Below, one piece after another: positions 45,342-53,232 of a DNA stretch of 64,000 nucleotides. Where the stretch lies: positions 124,001 to 188,000 of the forward strand of contig JBMNGG010000003.1 in NCBI GenBank assembly GCA_050949705.1, given 5' to 3'. How positions within the stretch are numbered: position 1 is the stretch's first letter; every line of letters starts with the position of its first letter. The notes beneath the pieces are model-generated. The model did not search any database. It saw only the letters and a list, made by a program, of their open reading frames with translations, and was not told the origin of the DNA. Made by a program: the position numbers and the translations under genes. Source of the stretch: JBMNGG01 sp050949705 (GTDB taxonomy: Bacteria; Bacillota; Thermosediminibacteria; Thermosediminibacterales; Tepidanaerobacteraceae).

Positions 45342-46844
45342 ATGAAATTCGAGGAGCAGGAAAAAACACCACTTTTTGATGCAGTGAAGAAATATGCAGA
45401 AGATGCGACTATTCGGTTTCACGTACCCGGTCATAGAGGCGGGAGAGGGATACCGGAATTTCGCCATTTTGTTGGGAACAATGTTTTATCAATTGACGTT
45501 ACTTCCGGCATTTTAGGCCTAGATACAATATGCAATCCTATGGGAGTTATTCATGAAGCCGAGACTTTGGCAGCTCAAGCTTTTGGTGCTGATCATGCTC
45601 ATTTTTTAGTAAATGGAACTACTTCAGGTATTCAAGCAATGATTTTATCTGTGGCAAGTCCTGGTGATGAAATAATAATTCCCAGAAACGCCCACCGTTC
45701 AGTTGTGGGAGGATTGATTCTAAGTGGTGTAAAGCCGGTTTATATAAAACCTGTCATAGATGACTATATAGGAATAGCTATGGGAATAACACCAGAGAGC
45801 GTAAGGCGTAGTCTGGTAGAACATCCTAATGCAAAAGCTGTTTTCGTGATAAATCCGACCTATTATGGTGCGGCTTCAAATCTTAAGGAAATTGTTGATA
45901 TATGTCACTCTTTCGGCAAACCAGTAATTGTTGATGAGGCTCATGGTGCTCACTTCGGGTTTCATCAGGATTTACCGCTATCGGCAATGCAAGCGGGAGC
46001 TGATATGAGTGCCGCTAGTGTCCACAAATTAGTGGGTTCAATGACCCAAAGCTCCATTCTCCTTGTAAAGAGCGATTTGATCGATGATAAGAAAATAAAG
46101 GCAGTTATGAACTTGACTCAAACTACAAGCCCATCATATCCGCTGCTGGCTTCACTTGATGTAGCTAGAAAGCAGATAGCTTTACATGGTACTCAAATGT
46201 TGGACAAGACAATCAAGTTATGTGAAAAAGCGCGCAAACGCTTAAATAATATAAATGGTATATATGTAATGGGACATGATGTTGAAGGAACAGAAGGCTG
46301 TTTTGCATATGATCCTACTAAACTAGCAATAAATGTAAGGGAAATAGGGCTGTCAGGTTTTGAGGCCGAAAAACTCTTAAGGTATAGATATCGTATTCAG
46401 GTAGAACTTTCGGATTTATATAATATATTGGTAGCAGGAGCTATAGGTGACAGTGAAGAGAGTATGAATGCCCTAGTAGCAGCAATTGAAGATTTTACTC
46501 AAGACCACGGTCGAGAGAATGTTGTAAAAATGATGTACGATGTTCCCGAAAACCAGGAAATGATGGTTTCACCTCGTTTGGCATTTTATAGCGAAAAGAG
46601 AGTAGTTCCCTTGGAGGAAGCCGAAGGAGAAATCAGTGCCGAAATGCTGATGGCATACCCACCGGGAATTCCTATAATATGTCCAGGTGAACTAATAACC
46701 CGAGAGGTAATTGATTATATTAAAACGCTAAACTCCGAAGGTTGTTACTTAGAAGGTACAGAAGAACCCGATGCCAGTACAATAAAAGTCCTTGCAAATA
46801 TAGAATCAGTTAAATATTTTGAACAAGTTAAAGATGTTGTATAA
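45342..46844 (+). CDS. PLP-dependent Orn/Lys/Arg decarboxylase family protein
   Basis: Cytoplasmic fold-type I decarboxylase of basic amino acids, of the short (~490 aa) SpeA/Cad-like form without the N-terminal wing domain. Visible are FHVPGHRGGRG at the N-terminus, NGTTSGIQAMILSV, VDEAHGAHFGFH with the cofactor-binding Asp, and SVHKLVGSMTQSS with the PLP lysine. The C-terminal AYPPGIPIICPGELIT is typical. Arginine decarboxylase (polyamine synthesis) is the commonest role in this group, but lysine is possible. GAAAGGAGTGG lies before the ATG. The terminator hairpin overlaps its stop codon. Confidence 0.92.
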   Translation: MKFEEQEKTPLFDAVKKYAEDATIRFHVPGHRGGRGIPEFRHFVGNNVLSIDVTSGILGLDTICNPMGVIHEAETLAAQAFGADHAHFLVNGTTSGIQAMILSVASPGDEIIIPRNAHRSVVGGLILSGVKPVYIKPVIDDYIGIAMGITPESVRRSLVEHPNAKAVFVINPTYYGAASNLKEIVDICHSFGKPVIVDEAHGAHFGFHQDLPLSAMQAGADMSAASVHKLVGSMTQSSILLVKSDLIDDKKIKAVMNLTQTTSPSYPLLASLDVARKQIALHGTQMLDKTIKLCEKARKRLNNINGIYVMGHDVEGTEGCFAYDPTKLAINVREIGLSGFEAEKLLRYRYRIQVELSDLYNILVAGAIGDSEESMNALVAAIEDFTQDHGRENVVKMMYDVPENQEMMVSPRLAFYSEKRVVPLEEAEGEISAEMLMAYPPGIPIICPGELITREVIDYIKTLNSEGCYLEGTEEPDASTIKVLANIESVKYFEQVKDVV

Positions 46845-46870
46845 AAAAAGCAGTGTAAGCTGCTTTTTTT
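46843..46870. terminator. Bidirectional terminator overlapping the decarboxylase stop
   Basis: Arms AAAAAAAGCAG and CTGCTTTTTTT with a 6-nt loop lie between convergent genes. The left arm begins within the TAA stop codon. Confidence 0.88.
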
Positions 46871-46875
46871 TATAA

Positions 46876-47088
46876 CTAAGATTTATCTACATGGGGAACT
46901 TCTAGTTTTTTAAGCTCATTTATTACCATATCAATGTCTAAATCGTAATGTTTCGCACATTCCTGTAGTGTGCTGTTTAGCATCCCGTCACAAGCAAGGC
47001 ATTTTATACCTAACTGGATTAAAATGTTATATGCTTCCGGGTGAAACACTACAAGGTCTTTCATTAAAATATCATTGGTGATTTTCAA
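46876..47088 (-). CDS. DUF1858-domain protein
   Basis: A 70-aa protein with the DUF1858 pattern: FHPEAYNILIQLGIKCLACD, then TLQECAKHYDLDIDMVINEL, a small helical domain with a CxxC pair (CLAC). The start is a TTG 7 nt after GGAGGG; the apparently longer frame begins inside the ribosome site. Such proteins occur alone or fused to redox or Fe-S proteins, so a metal or redox role is possible but unproven. Confidence 0.8.
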   Translation of the reverse strand: MKITNDILMKDLVVFHPEAYNILIQLGIKCLACDGMLNSTLQECAKHYDLDIDMVINELKKLEVPHVDKS

Positions 47089-47272
47089 GATATAACCCTC
47101 CAAGAACCAAAGTCTTTTTGAATTAATAAATTAATTCCCACAATCTCTAATATAACCATAATCCCATTAATTATTGCAATATAAGATATTATTTCCACCA
47201 CTACCAAAGTTTATTATATTAAGCTATAATCAAATAAGGCTCTTATATAAAAAATATTTGGAGTGATGCCTA

Positions 47273-47734
47273 ATGGTTATGTCTATTATTCCCATATCAC
47301 TTATTGCTGTAATCATCTTTGTCATAGCCTTGGTGATATCGGCAAAGGGAGGATACAACGAAGGAGGAGAAGATGTGATAAAAAATGTTTATGTTTACTT
47401 GGTATTATTCGCGACTTTAATGATGATTATCGGTGGTAGTGTTTCAGCATTTATGGCAATAGCGGATATTGTCGCTCCGGCTCCATATTATCAGTCTTTT
47501 GAAGACTTTAAAAGATATAGTGTTCATGAAAAGCAATCCATGGACTCTGAAGAGGCAGTGGAGAAGCCAACTGACGAAGAGCTTAAGGCCAAATATGAAG
47601 CTATGGTAATGGCAGAAAGGGAAAATCAAGTTGCTCGAGCAAAAAATAGTCTCATTAAAAGCTTTGGCTGGATAGTAATTCCCTTACCAATCTTTATGTT
47701 TTTTCAAAAAAACCTAGTAAAAAAACAGTCTTAG
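47273..47734 (+). CDS. Hypothetical membrane protein, three helices
   Basis: A 153-aa protein with hydrophobic helices at ~4-24, ~38-64 and ~128-146. Between the second and third is a charged, Glu/Lys-rich region (EEAVEKPTDEELKAKYEAMV) that could form a coiled coil. GGAGTGAT precedes the ATG. I recognise no family. It lies just upstream of the spore gene sspF on the same strand, which may mean sporulation-linked expression; nothing in the protein itself shows it. Confidence 0.65.
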   Translation: MVMSIIPISLIAVIIFVIALVISAKGGYNEGGEDVIKNVYVYLVLFATLMMIIGGSVSAFMAIADIVAPAPYYQSFEDFKRYSVHEKQSMDSEEAVEKPTDEELKAKYEAMVMAERENQVARAKNSLIKSFGWIVIPLPIFMFFQKNLVKKQS

Positions 47735-47809
47735 AAATTGCCAACATAAAAAATATATTCAAGGTAAATTATAATAATGGTGCGTTATAAAAATAAAGGA
47801 GGTATGCTC

Positions 47810-48001
47810 ATGGCTCGTCGTCGTAGTGTCATGTCTGAGGACCTAAAGTATGAGCTTGCAAAGGAACTTGGTGTGGCTGATACGGTGGCGAAACAAGGAT
47901 GGGGTGAAGTTTCTTCCAGAAATTGCGGCAATCTGGTGAGACTTGCCATTGAAAAAGCGGAAAAGGCCCTTGCCGACGAAAATGGTAAACTCCAAAATTA
48001 G
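47810..48001 (+). CDS. sspF: Small acid-soluble spore protein, SspF type
   Basis: A 63-aa forespore DNA-binding protein. RRRSVMSEDLKYELAKELGV and the GWGEVSSRNCGNLVRLAI stretch match the SspF branch of the alpha/beta-type small acid-soluble proteins. The KYELAKEL segment corresponds to the germination protease region. Start: the ATG 6 nt after AAAGGAGGT; an ATG two codons earlier directly touches the ribosome site. A clear terminator follows. Confidence 0.93.
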   Translation: MARRRSVMSEDLKYELAKELGVADTVAKQGWGEVSSRNCGNLVRLAIEKAEKALADENGKLQN

Positions 48002-48022
48002 CAGAACTCCTCAACACGCACA

Positions 48023-48051
48023 AAAACCAGGGTGATTTTAGCCCTGGTTTT
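48023..48051 (+). terminator. Intrinsic terminator after sspF
   Basis: Stem AAAACCAGGG / CCCTGGTTTT with a 9-nt loop and a trailing T-rich end. Confidence 0.9.
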
Positions 48052-48125
48052 CTAATGCCTAATACATATTTTAAAGCATAACTCCTTATAATAACATGTA
48101 CCAAAATGCATAAGGAGTGAAAAAA

Positions 48126-48863
48126 ATGGAACAACGGCAAGCACCTTCTCCAGCGGATATAAGCTCAGTCATGACGAACTTTAAAAATTTCGCAGGTAAC
48201 TTTAATCTTAGTAAATCTGGATTTCAAACCAATACCCCTGGCCATTCCACTAATCATGATATGATTCTGCGTCAGCAGCCAAGAACAGTTAAAAAAGTCG
48301 GTGCGGGTATAGGTCTTCCATATGAAACCAGATTGGAAATGGCCTTGATGCTTGATGACCATCAGTGTGCGCTAAATGTAGCTTTGCATCAATATAACAA
48401 ACATCATTGGCTAACTGAAGGTGCTGAATCTTTTTTAAGCTTACACGAGCTTCTCGCTGAACATAGGGATAAGACACAAGATCATATCGATAAAATCGGA
48501 GAGCGAATTACACGTCTAGGTGGTGTACCAACAGCTCACCCTGTTACACAACATGAGCTATCCTATATTAAACACGAAGTAGAAGGTCGTTATACAATGC
48601 GGGATTTTATTCGTAATGACCTTGAACACGAACTAAAAATTCAAGAAATGTTGCGAAGACAAATTACCCGTGCACACGAACTAAAAGACTGGGGGACAGT
48701 TGAAGTTTTGGAAGAAGTCCTTTTGGATCGTGAAGACCTAGGTTATCATCTTTACAGTGTGCTGGAAGATGACACTTTGGTACGTGGTATGCATCATTTG
48801 CTAGATGATAGTAAAGATATTGCCGGTAACCGGCCGATGAATCCATCAACAAAACTACAATAA
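48126..48863 (+). CDS. Dps-like ferritin-family protein with N-terminal extension
   Basis: Iron-storing, DNA-protecting ferritin fold. The Dps pattern H-W...G...F..LH...D...ER is visible in HHWLTEGAESFLSLHELL and HIDKIGERITRLGG. It supplies both His and the Asp/Glu of the ferroxidase site (one residue longer than usual between the two His). At 245 aa it is much longer than typical Dps (150-180 aa), with a ~70-residue low-complexity N-terminal part (PSPADISSVMTNFKNFAGNF) and a C-terminal tail. AAGGAG precedes the ATG; a GTG three codons upstream overlaps that site. It follows sspF, and GCATA plus CATGTA upstream (48076, 48095) could be a forespore promoter. Confidence 0.82.
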   Translation: MEQRQAPSPADISSVMTNFKNFAGNFNLSKSGFQTNTPGHSTNHDMILRQQPRTVKKVGAGIGLPYETRLEMALMLDDHQCALNVALHQYNKHHWLTEGAESFLSLHELLAEHRDKTQDHIDKIGERITRLGGVPTAHPVTQHELSYIKHEVEGRYTMRDFIRNDLEHELKIQEMLRRQITRAHELKDWGTVEVLEEVLLDREDLGYHLYSVLEDDTLVRGMHHLLDDSKDIAGNRPMNPSTKLQ

Positions 48864-48868
48864 CATAC

Positions 48869-48911
48869 AATTGAAGCCAATTCCGGAAAAAATAATGGAT
48901 TGGCTTCAATT
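48869..48911 (+). terminator. Intrinsic terminator after the Dps-like gene
   Basis: Arms AATTGAAGCCAAT and ATTGGCTTCAATT are perfect complements, followed by ATATGTTTTC. Confidence 0.85.
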
Positions 48912-49015
48912 ATATGTTTTCTATTAAGAATCTCAATAAAATGTCTACACCATTGCTACTTGCTATTTATCATGTTTCAACCACTTAATACAGTACTTTT
49001 TGATTAAAATTTTTC

Positions 49016-49044
49016 TTGACATTTAGTATTATTTGTAATATATT
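49016..49044 (+). promoter_or_regulatory. Promoter of the isc operon
   Basis: Consensus TTGACA, 17-bp spacer, then TATATT, 47 bp upstream of the start of iscR. Just downstream, ATTCC and GGAAT form an inverted pair (12-bp spacer) that could be the operator for the IscR-like repressor; that part is speculative. Confidence 0.75.
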
Positions 49045-49090
49045 ATAGATGTAATTCCAACTAAATCGATAGGAATAGGAGGGGTTTAAA

Positions 49091-49510
49091 TTGAGATTAT
49101 CTACTAAGGGCCGTTATGGATTAAAAGCAATGTTTGATTTATCCCTAAATTATGGAGGTACGCCAGTGCCCCTTAGAGATATAGCAGAACGTCAAGGACT
49201 CTCCGAAAATTACTTGGAACAGATTATTGCAAATTTAAGAAAAGCTGGATTAGTTCAAAGTGTTAGAGGTGCCCATGGAGGGTATAATCTTACACGAAAA
49301 CCTTCAGAAATTACAGTGGGAGATGTGCTTAGAGCCGTAGAAGGCCCACTCGGTATAGTAGATTGTGTTTTGGAGTACGGTCAAAAAGAATGTTCAAAAT
49401 ACAAGGATTGTATTACTCGAATTGTTTGGGAAAAAATAAATGATAGTATAGTAAAAACTACTGATTCGATTACACTTGAGGATATGTGTAATGAGAAAAG
49501 TAAAAATTAA
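49091..49510 (+). CDS. iscR: Rrf2-family Fe-S regulator (IscR-like)
   Basis: A 139-aa winged-helix regulator. RLSTKGRYGLKAMFDLSLNY and LSENYLEQIIANLRKAGLVQ are the Rrf2 DNA-binding region, and the RGAHGGYNL wing follows. Three Cys in DCVLEYGQKECSKYKDC (spacing 8 and 5) match the cluster-binding arrangement of IscR rather than the Cys-poor CymR type. TTG start after AGGAGGGG. It precedes iscS and iscU, which it probably autoregulates in response to Fe-S demand. Confidence 0.9.
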   Translation: MRLSTKGRYGLKAMFDLSLNYGGTPVPLRDIAERQGLSENYLEQIIANLRKAGLVQSVRGAHGGYNLTRKPSEITVGDVLRAVEGPLGIVDCVLEYGQKECSKYKDCITRIVWEKINDSIVKTTDSITLEDMCNEKSKN

Positions 49511-49529
49511 AAAAGAGGAGATGACTTCC

Positions 49530-50708
49530 TTGAAGCAAATTTATATGGACAATGCGGGTACCACTCAAATGAGACAGGAAGTATTAGACGAAATGATACC
49601 CTATTTTATTGATAAATTTGGAAACCCTTCTACTATTTATTATTACGGTAGAGAGGCAAAAGCGGCCCTTGAAGATAGTAGAGAAAAGATTGCTCAATTA
49701 ATAAATGCAGATCCTATGGAAATCTTTTTTACATCTGGAGGAACTGAATCTAACAATTGGGCACTACGCGGGGTTACAGCCGCAAATAAGAAAAAAGGGA
49801 ATCATATAATAACATCATCTATAGAGCATCATGCTGTATTACACACTTGTGAGGACTTAGAAAGACAGGGCTTTAGAGTAACATATATTCCTGTGGATAA
49901 AGACGGATTAGTTGATGCGAACCATGTAATAAATGCTATAACTGAAAATACGATTCTCGTATCTATTATGCATGCAAATAATGAGATTGGGACAATACAA
50001 CCTATAGAAGAAATAGTCAAATTGGTAAAACAAAAAAATCCCAAAATATTATTCCATACTGATGCTGTTCAGACTGTGGGTAAGATTCCTGTAGATGTGA
50101 AAGATTTAGGAGTAGATCTATTGAGTATGTCAGGACATAAAATATACGGCCCGAAAGGTGTAGGAGCACTTTACATAAAAAAGGGCACACGAATAGCTCC
50201 TTTTATAACAGGGGGAGCACAAGAACGGAATCGTAGAGCTGGCACAGAAAATATTCCCGGAATCGTTGGATTTGGAAAAGCTGCCGAGTTAGCAAAGGAA
50301 GAGCTTAAACAACAGCATGACAAACTTATAAATCTTAGAGATAAACTTATAAAAGGTATTTTGGACAAGGTACCTTATACACGTTTGAACGGTCACCCTA
50401 GTCTACGTCTCCCTAATAATGTTAACATTTCTTTTGAATTTATTGAAGGAGAGGCAATGCTTTTAAATTTGGATATGAAGGGTATTTGTGCTTCTAGTGG
50501 ATCTGCATGCACTTCAGGTTCTCTCGAACCTTCTCATGTTCTCTTGGGCATAGGTTTGCCCCATGAGATCGCTCATGGTTCTTTGCGATTAACTCTTGGT
50601 AGGAATAACTCTGAAGAAGAAGTAGATTATGTGCTAGAGGTGTTACCTAATATCGTAGGTAGATTAAGAGAAATGTCACCTATTTTTGAAGAAAGAAAGG
50701 AGCCATAA
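49530..50708 (+). CDS. iscS: Cysteine desulfurase
   Basis: PLP enzyme releasing sulfur from cysteine for Fe-S cluster assembly. SGGTESNNWALRG, the PLP lysine in SMSGHKIYGPKG, and the persulfide loop CASSGSACTSGSLEPSHVL define the IscS/NifS group. The TTG start (MKQIYMDNAG) is 9 nt after GAGGAG; an ATG three codons earlier is too close to it. The first motif reads DNAGTT where DNAATT is usual. Length is 392 aa. It lies directly between iscR and iscU. Confidence 0.95.
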   Translation: MKQIYMDNAGTTQMRQEVLDEMIPYFIDKFGNPSTIYYYGREAKAALEDSREKIAQLINADPMEIFFTSGGTESNNWALRGVTAANKKKGNHIITSSIEHHAVLHTCEDLERQGFRVTYIPVDKDGLVDANHVINAITENTILVSIMHANNEIGTIQPIEEIVKLVKQKNPKILFHTDAVQTVGKIPVDVKDLGVDLLSMSGHKIYGPKGVGALYIKKGTRIAPFITGGAQERNRRAGTENIPGIVGFGKAAELAKEELKQQHDKLINLRDKLIKGILDKVPYTRLNGHPSLRLPNNVNISFEFIEGEAMLLNLDMKGICASSGSACTSGSLEPSHVLLGIGLPHEIAHGSLRLTLGRNNSEEEVDYVLEVLPNIVGRLREMSPIFEERKEP

Positions 50709-50710
50709 AA

Positions 50711-51070
50711 ATGTATAATGAGAAGGTTATGGATCATTTTTCAAATCCACGTAATGTTGGAGACATTCCCGATGCCAATGGAATAGGAACTGCAGGTAAT
50801 CCAGTTTGTGGTGATATAATGAAGATATATATAAAAGTAGAAGACGATGTTATCAAAGACATAAAATTCAAGACTTTTGGTTGCGGTGCTGCTATTGCCA
50901 CGAGCAGTATGATTACCGAAATGGTAAAAGGTAAAACTATTGAAGAGGCTTTAAAAGTAGATAACAAACAAGTCGCTGAGGCTCTGGGAGGATTACCACC
51001 AGTAAAAATGCACTGTTCAAACCTTGCAGCAGATGCACTTAAGGAAGCTATAAAAGACTATAAAAAGTAG
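50711..51070 (+). CDS. iscU: Fe-S cluster scaffold protein IscU/NifU-like
   Basis: Scaffold on which clusters are assembled with sulfur from IscS. All three ligand cysteines are present: GNPVCGDIMKIYIKV, KTFGCGAAIATSSM and VKMHCSNLAADALKEAI, and the Asp beside the first Cys is also present. Length (119 aa) is that of the clostridial IscU form. AAAGGAGC precedes the ATG, two bases after the iscS stop. No hscAB, fdx or iscA genes follow. Confidence 0.95.
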   Translation: MYNEKVMDHFSNPRNVGDIPDANGIGTAGNPVCGDIMKIYIKVEDDVIKDIKFKTFGCGAAIATSSMITEMVKGKTIEEALKVDNKQVAEALGGLPPVKMHCSNLAADALKEAIKDYKK

Positions 51071-51156
51071 TAAAGAACCCAAACAATAAAATATATTTGC
51101 CATAAGTAGAAGCATTTAAAGCTCTGTAAACGCTCCTTTATTTGTTATTATTAACT

Positions 51157-51194
51157 AAAAACACCTCTGGATAAATTTATCTAGAGGTGTTTTT
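51157..51194 (+). terminator. Terminator after iscU
   Basis: A near-perfect 38-bp inverted repeat (left arm begins AAAAACACCTCT, right arm ends AGAGGTGTTTTT), one G-T mismatch, with T-rich ends. It immediately precedes the GGGACGGTTC element. Confidence 0.88.
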
Positions 51195-51195
51195 A

Positions 51196-51226
51196 TGAAT
51201 AAAAAGGGACGGTTCTTTTTTATTCA
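51196..51226. repeat. GGGACGGTTC stem-loop repeat, copy 2
   Basis: Arms TGAATAAAAA and TTTTTATTCA flank GGGACGGTTCT. Relative to copy 1 the inner arm bases differ (AAAA for ATT) but pairing is retained. The last three bases, read on the minus strand, are the TGA stop codon of the hydrogenase cytochrome b gene. Confidence 0.75.
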
Positions 51227-51838
51227 CTTTTTTTTTGATAAGCGCACCCAGCCTGTAAACATAGATTGAGTTTTGGCGATATCCTCGGTATGGGCTAAAT
51301 ATATGTGGAGCATTATGGTCATTATGAAATATATTGTAAGGTAATACTTTGTAACACGAATTTGTTGAGGGAGAATGAGTCTTGCTAAGGGGAAAAAGGC
51401 TCTACCTTTAGAGATAAAAGAGGAATTAAACAGTAAAATCCCCACAAATGACTGGTAGAGTATAGCTATAAGCCATGAGAACATAGTGAATTTTTGTCCG
51501 ATATTGTATTTAGTTCTTAGGGGTGGTGGGTTTTGTCGCATAAACATGTAGTATTTTACCAAATCTGGAATAGTTCTAAAATCTGCTAGCTTAATGGAAA
51601 AATTTTTATAATCACCTGAAATTGCGGCATATCCCAGTCGAAATAACACCACAGCAAAGGCTACAAATCCCCCGGAAATATGCATAAGCCTGATTGTCCG
51701 CATAGGCAGCAGCGCATATGAGAAGCTAATGGCGATACCGGTAATTATGGTAATTATTAGACTGATAATAAGAACTAAGTGAAAGATTCTAATAGATAGT
51801 GGGTATAAGAGTATTTTTTTATGGTCAGAGGATTTCAA
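51224..51838 (-). CDS. [NiFe]-hydrogenase cytochrome b subunit
   Basis: Membrane diheme cytochrome b that links the hydrogenase to the quinone pool. Four helices are predicted in 204 aa. Candidate heme His residues are in RIFHLVL, RLMHISGG and MLHIYLAH. It overlaps the large-subunit gene by 14 bp and is last in the minus-strand operon. Its stop codon lies at the edge of a GGGACGGTTC repeat. Confidence 0.9.
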   Translation of the reverse strand: MKSSDHKKILLYPLSIRIFHLVLIISLIITIITGIAISFSYALLPMRTIRLMHISGGFVAFAVVLFRLGYAAISGDYKNFSIKLADFRTIPDLVKYYMFMRQNPPPLRTKYNIGQKFTMFSWLIAILYQSFVGILLFNSSFISKGRAFFPLARLILPQQIRVTKYYLTIYFIMTIMLHIYLAHTEDIAKTQSMFTGWVRLSKKK

Positions 51839-53228
51839 TTTGCTTCTCCCGCCCTTTCCCGTCTATCATGTGGACAGCACAGGCTAAACAAGGATCAAAG
51901 CTCCTAGCTACCCGTCCCACTTCTATGGGTTGGTCAAAGTCCTCTATAGGCGTATCTATTAAGGCTTCTTCAATAGGGCCTCTAGTTCCTTGGTCATCTC
52001 GGGGTGAGCAATTCCAAGCAGACGGGGTTATTATTTGATAATGGCTAATCCGACCTGATCGAACCCTCATCCAATGGCCTAGTCCTCCTCGCATAGCTTC
52101 AGTCATTCCCACACCTTCTGCATCAGTAGGCAGTTCATAACTGGTAAATACCGGTTTACCTATTTCTAAATCTAGGCACCATTCTTCCATAAGCTCTGAT
52201 ACAATTTCAGCCTCCATTACTCGCGCAACCAACCGATCCATGGTACTATAACCCCTCTTATATTTTCCGCTTAACCATAGTCTCGCCAAAGGGCCGCCTT
52301 CCACTGCAAGACCTTTATATCTGGGTGCTTTAATCCAAGAATAAGCTTCTGCTTTGGCAGTATCAGGTTCTGTTTCCCCCTTTTCTGGCCTTTGAGGTTT
52401 GGATAATTTATACCAAGAATACTTTATATGTTCATTTATGGCACTTACGTCAAGTTTTTCTTCTTTTTTTCCGATAATAATCCCTGGCTTAAAATAAAAA
52501 GAATCCTTTTTATCCGGGTGTGGGAACATTCCAAAAGCCATCAGATTTTGAGTACCGATACCTATATGATAATAATCACTATAAGCTTTAGATAAAGTTT
52601 CTACATCAGCCATCATTTTATTCTTTATAAAATCACGTACCCGAGATAGTAATGACAAAAACATGCGTACATTATCACCAGTAGGAGGGACCGTTCCTCC
52701 GCCTGCAAGGATACCGTGGTTGTGAGGCACCTTACCACCGAAAATAGTAACCATATCATGGGCTGCTCGAGACATATGTATACTTTCCATATAGTTTTCA
52801 TATATTTTTTTACTTTGTGCTGTCGACAATCGATAATCCACTTCGTAACGAGGTACGAATGGAGGTCTATCCGGACCTCTGACGAAATCAGGTATTGTTA
52901 AAAAATAAAAATGTCGAATATGGTTTTGCAATAAGTCTGCTCCAAATATAAGGTTTCTGATGATTATACCGTTTCTAGGTGGCTTTACTTTAAAAGCGTC
53001 TTCCAGGGCGAGACTGCTCGCTAAACTATGTGCTGTTGAACATATACCACATATTCTTTGAGTGATATATATTGCATCTCTCGGATCTCTTCCTTGAAGG
53101 ATCTTTTCAATTCCCCTAAAGAAAATCCCACTGGAATATGCATCTACCACTCGGTGATTCTCTATATTTACATCTATACGCCAAAATCCGTTAATACGAG
53201 TTATTGGGCTGATGATTTTTTTTGGCAT
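51825..53228 (-). CDS. [NiFe]-hydrogenase large subunit
   Basis: Catalytic subunit carrying the Ni-Fe(CN)2CO site. The L1 ligands are Cys 60 and 63 in RICGICSTAHS and the L2 ligands are Cys 447 and 450 in DPCLACAVH. His 453 is followed by a 14-residue C-terminal peptide (MIDGKGREKQIEIL), the piece removed by a maturation protease. Length is 467 aa. It begins 4 bp after the small subunit stop. No hyp or hya maturation genes are in the window, so they must lie elsewhere. Confidence 0.95.
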   Translation of the reverse strand: MPKKIISPITRINGFWRIDVNIENHRVVDAYSSGIFFRGIEKILQGRDPRDAIYITQRICGICSTAHSLASSLALEDAFKVKPPRNGIIIRNLIFGADLLQNHIRHFYFLTIPDFVRGPDRPPFVPRYEVDYRLSTAQSKKIYENYMESIHMSRAAHDMVTIFGGKVPHNHGILAGGGTVPPTGDNVRMFLSLLSRVRDFIKNKMMADVETLSKAYSDYYHIGIGTQNLMAFGMFPHPDKKDSFYFKPGIIIGKKEEKLDVSAINEHIKYSWYKLSKPQRPEKGETEPDTAKAEAYSWIKAPRYKGLAVEGGPLARLWLSGKYKRGYSTMDRLVARVMEAEIVSELMEEWCLDLEIGKPVFTSYELPTDAEGVGMTEAMRGGLGHWMRVRSGRISHYQIITPSAWNCSPRDDQGTRGPIEEALIDTPIEDFDQPIEVGRVARSFDPCLACAVHMIDGKGREKQIEIL

Positions 53229-53232
53229 AAAA

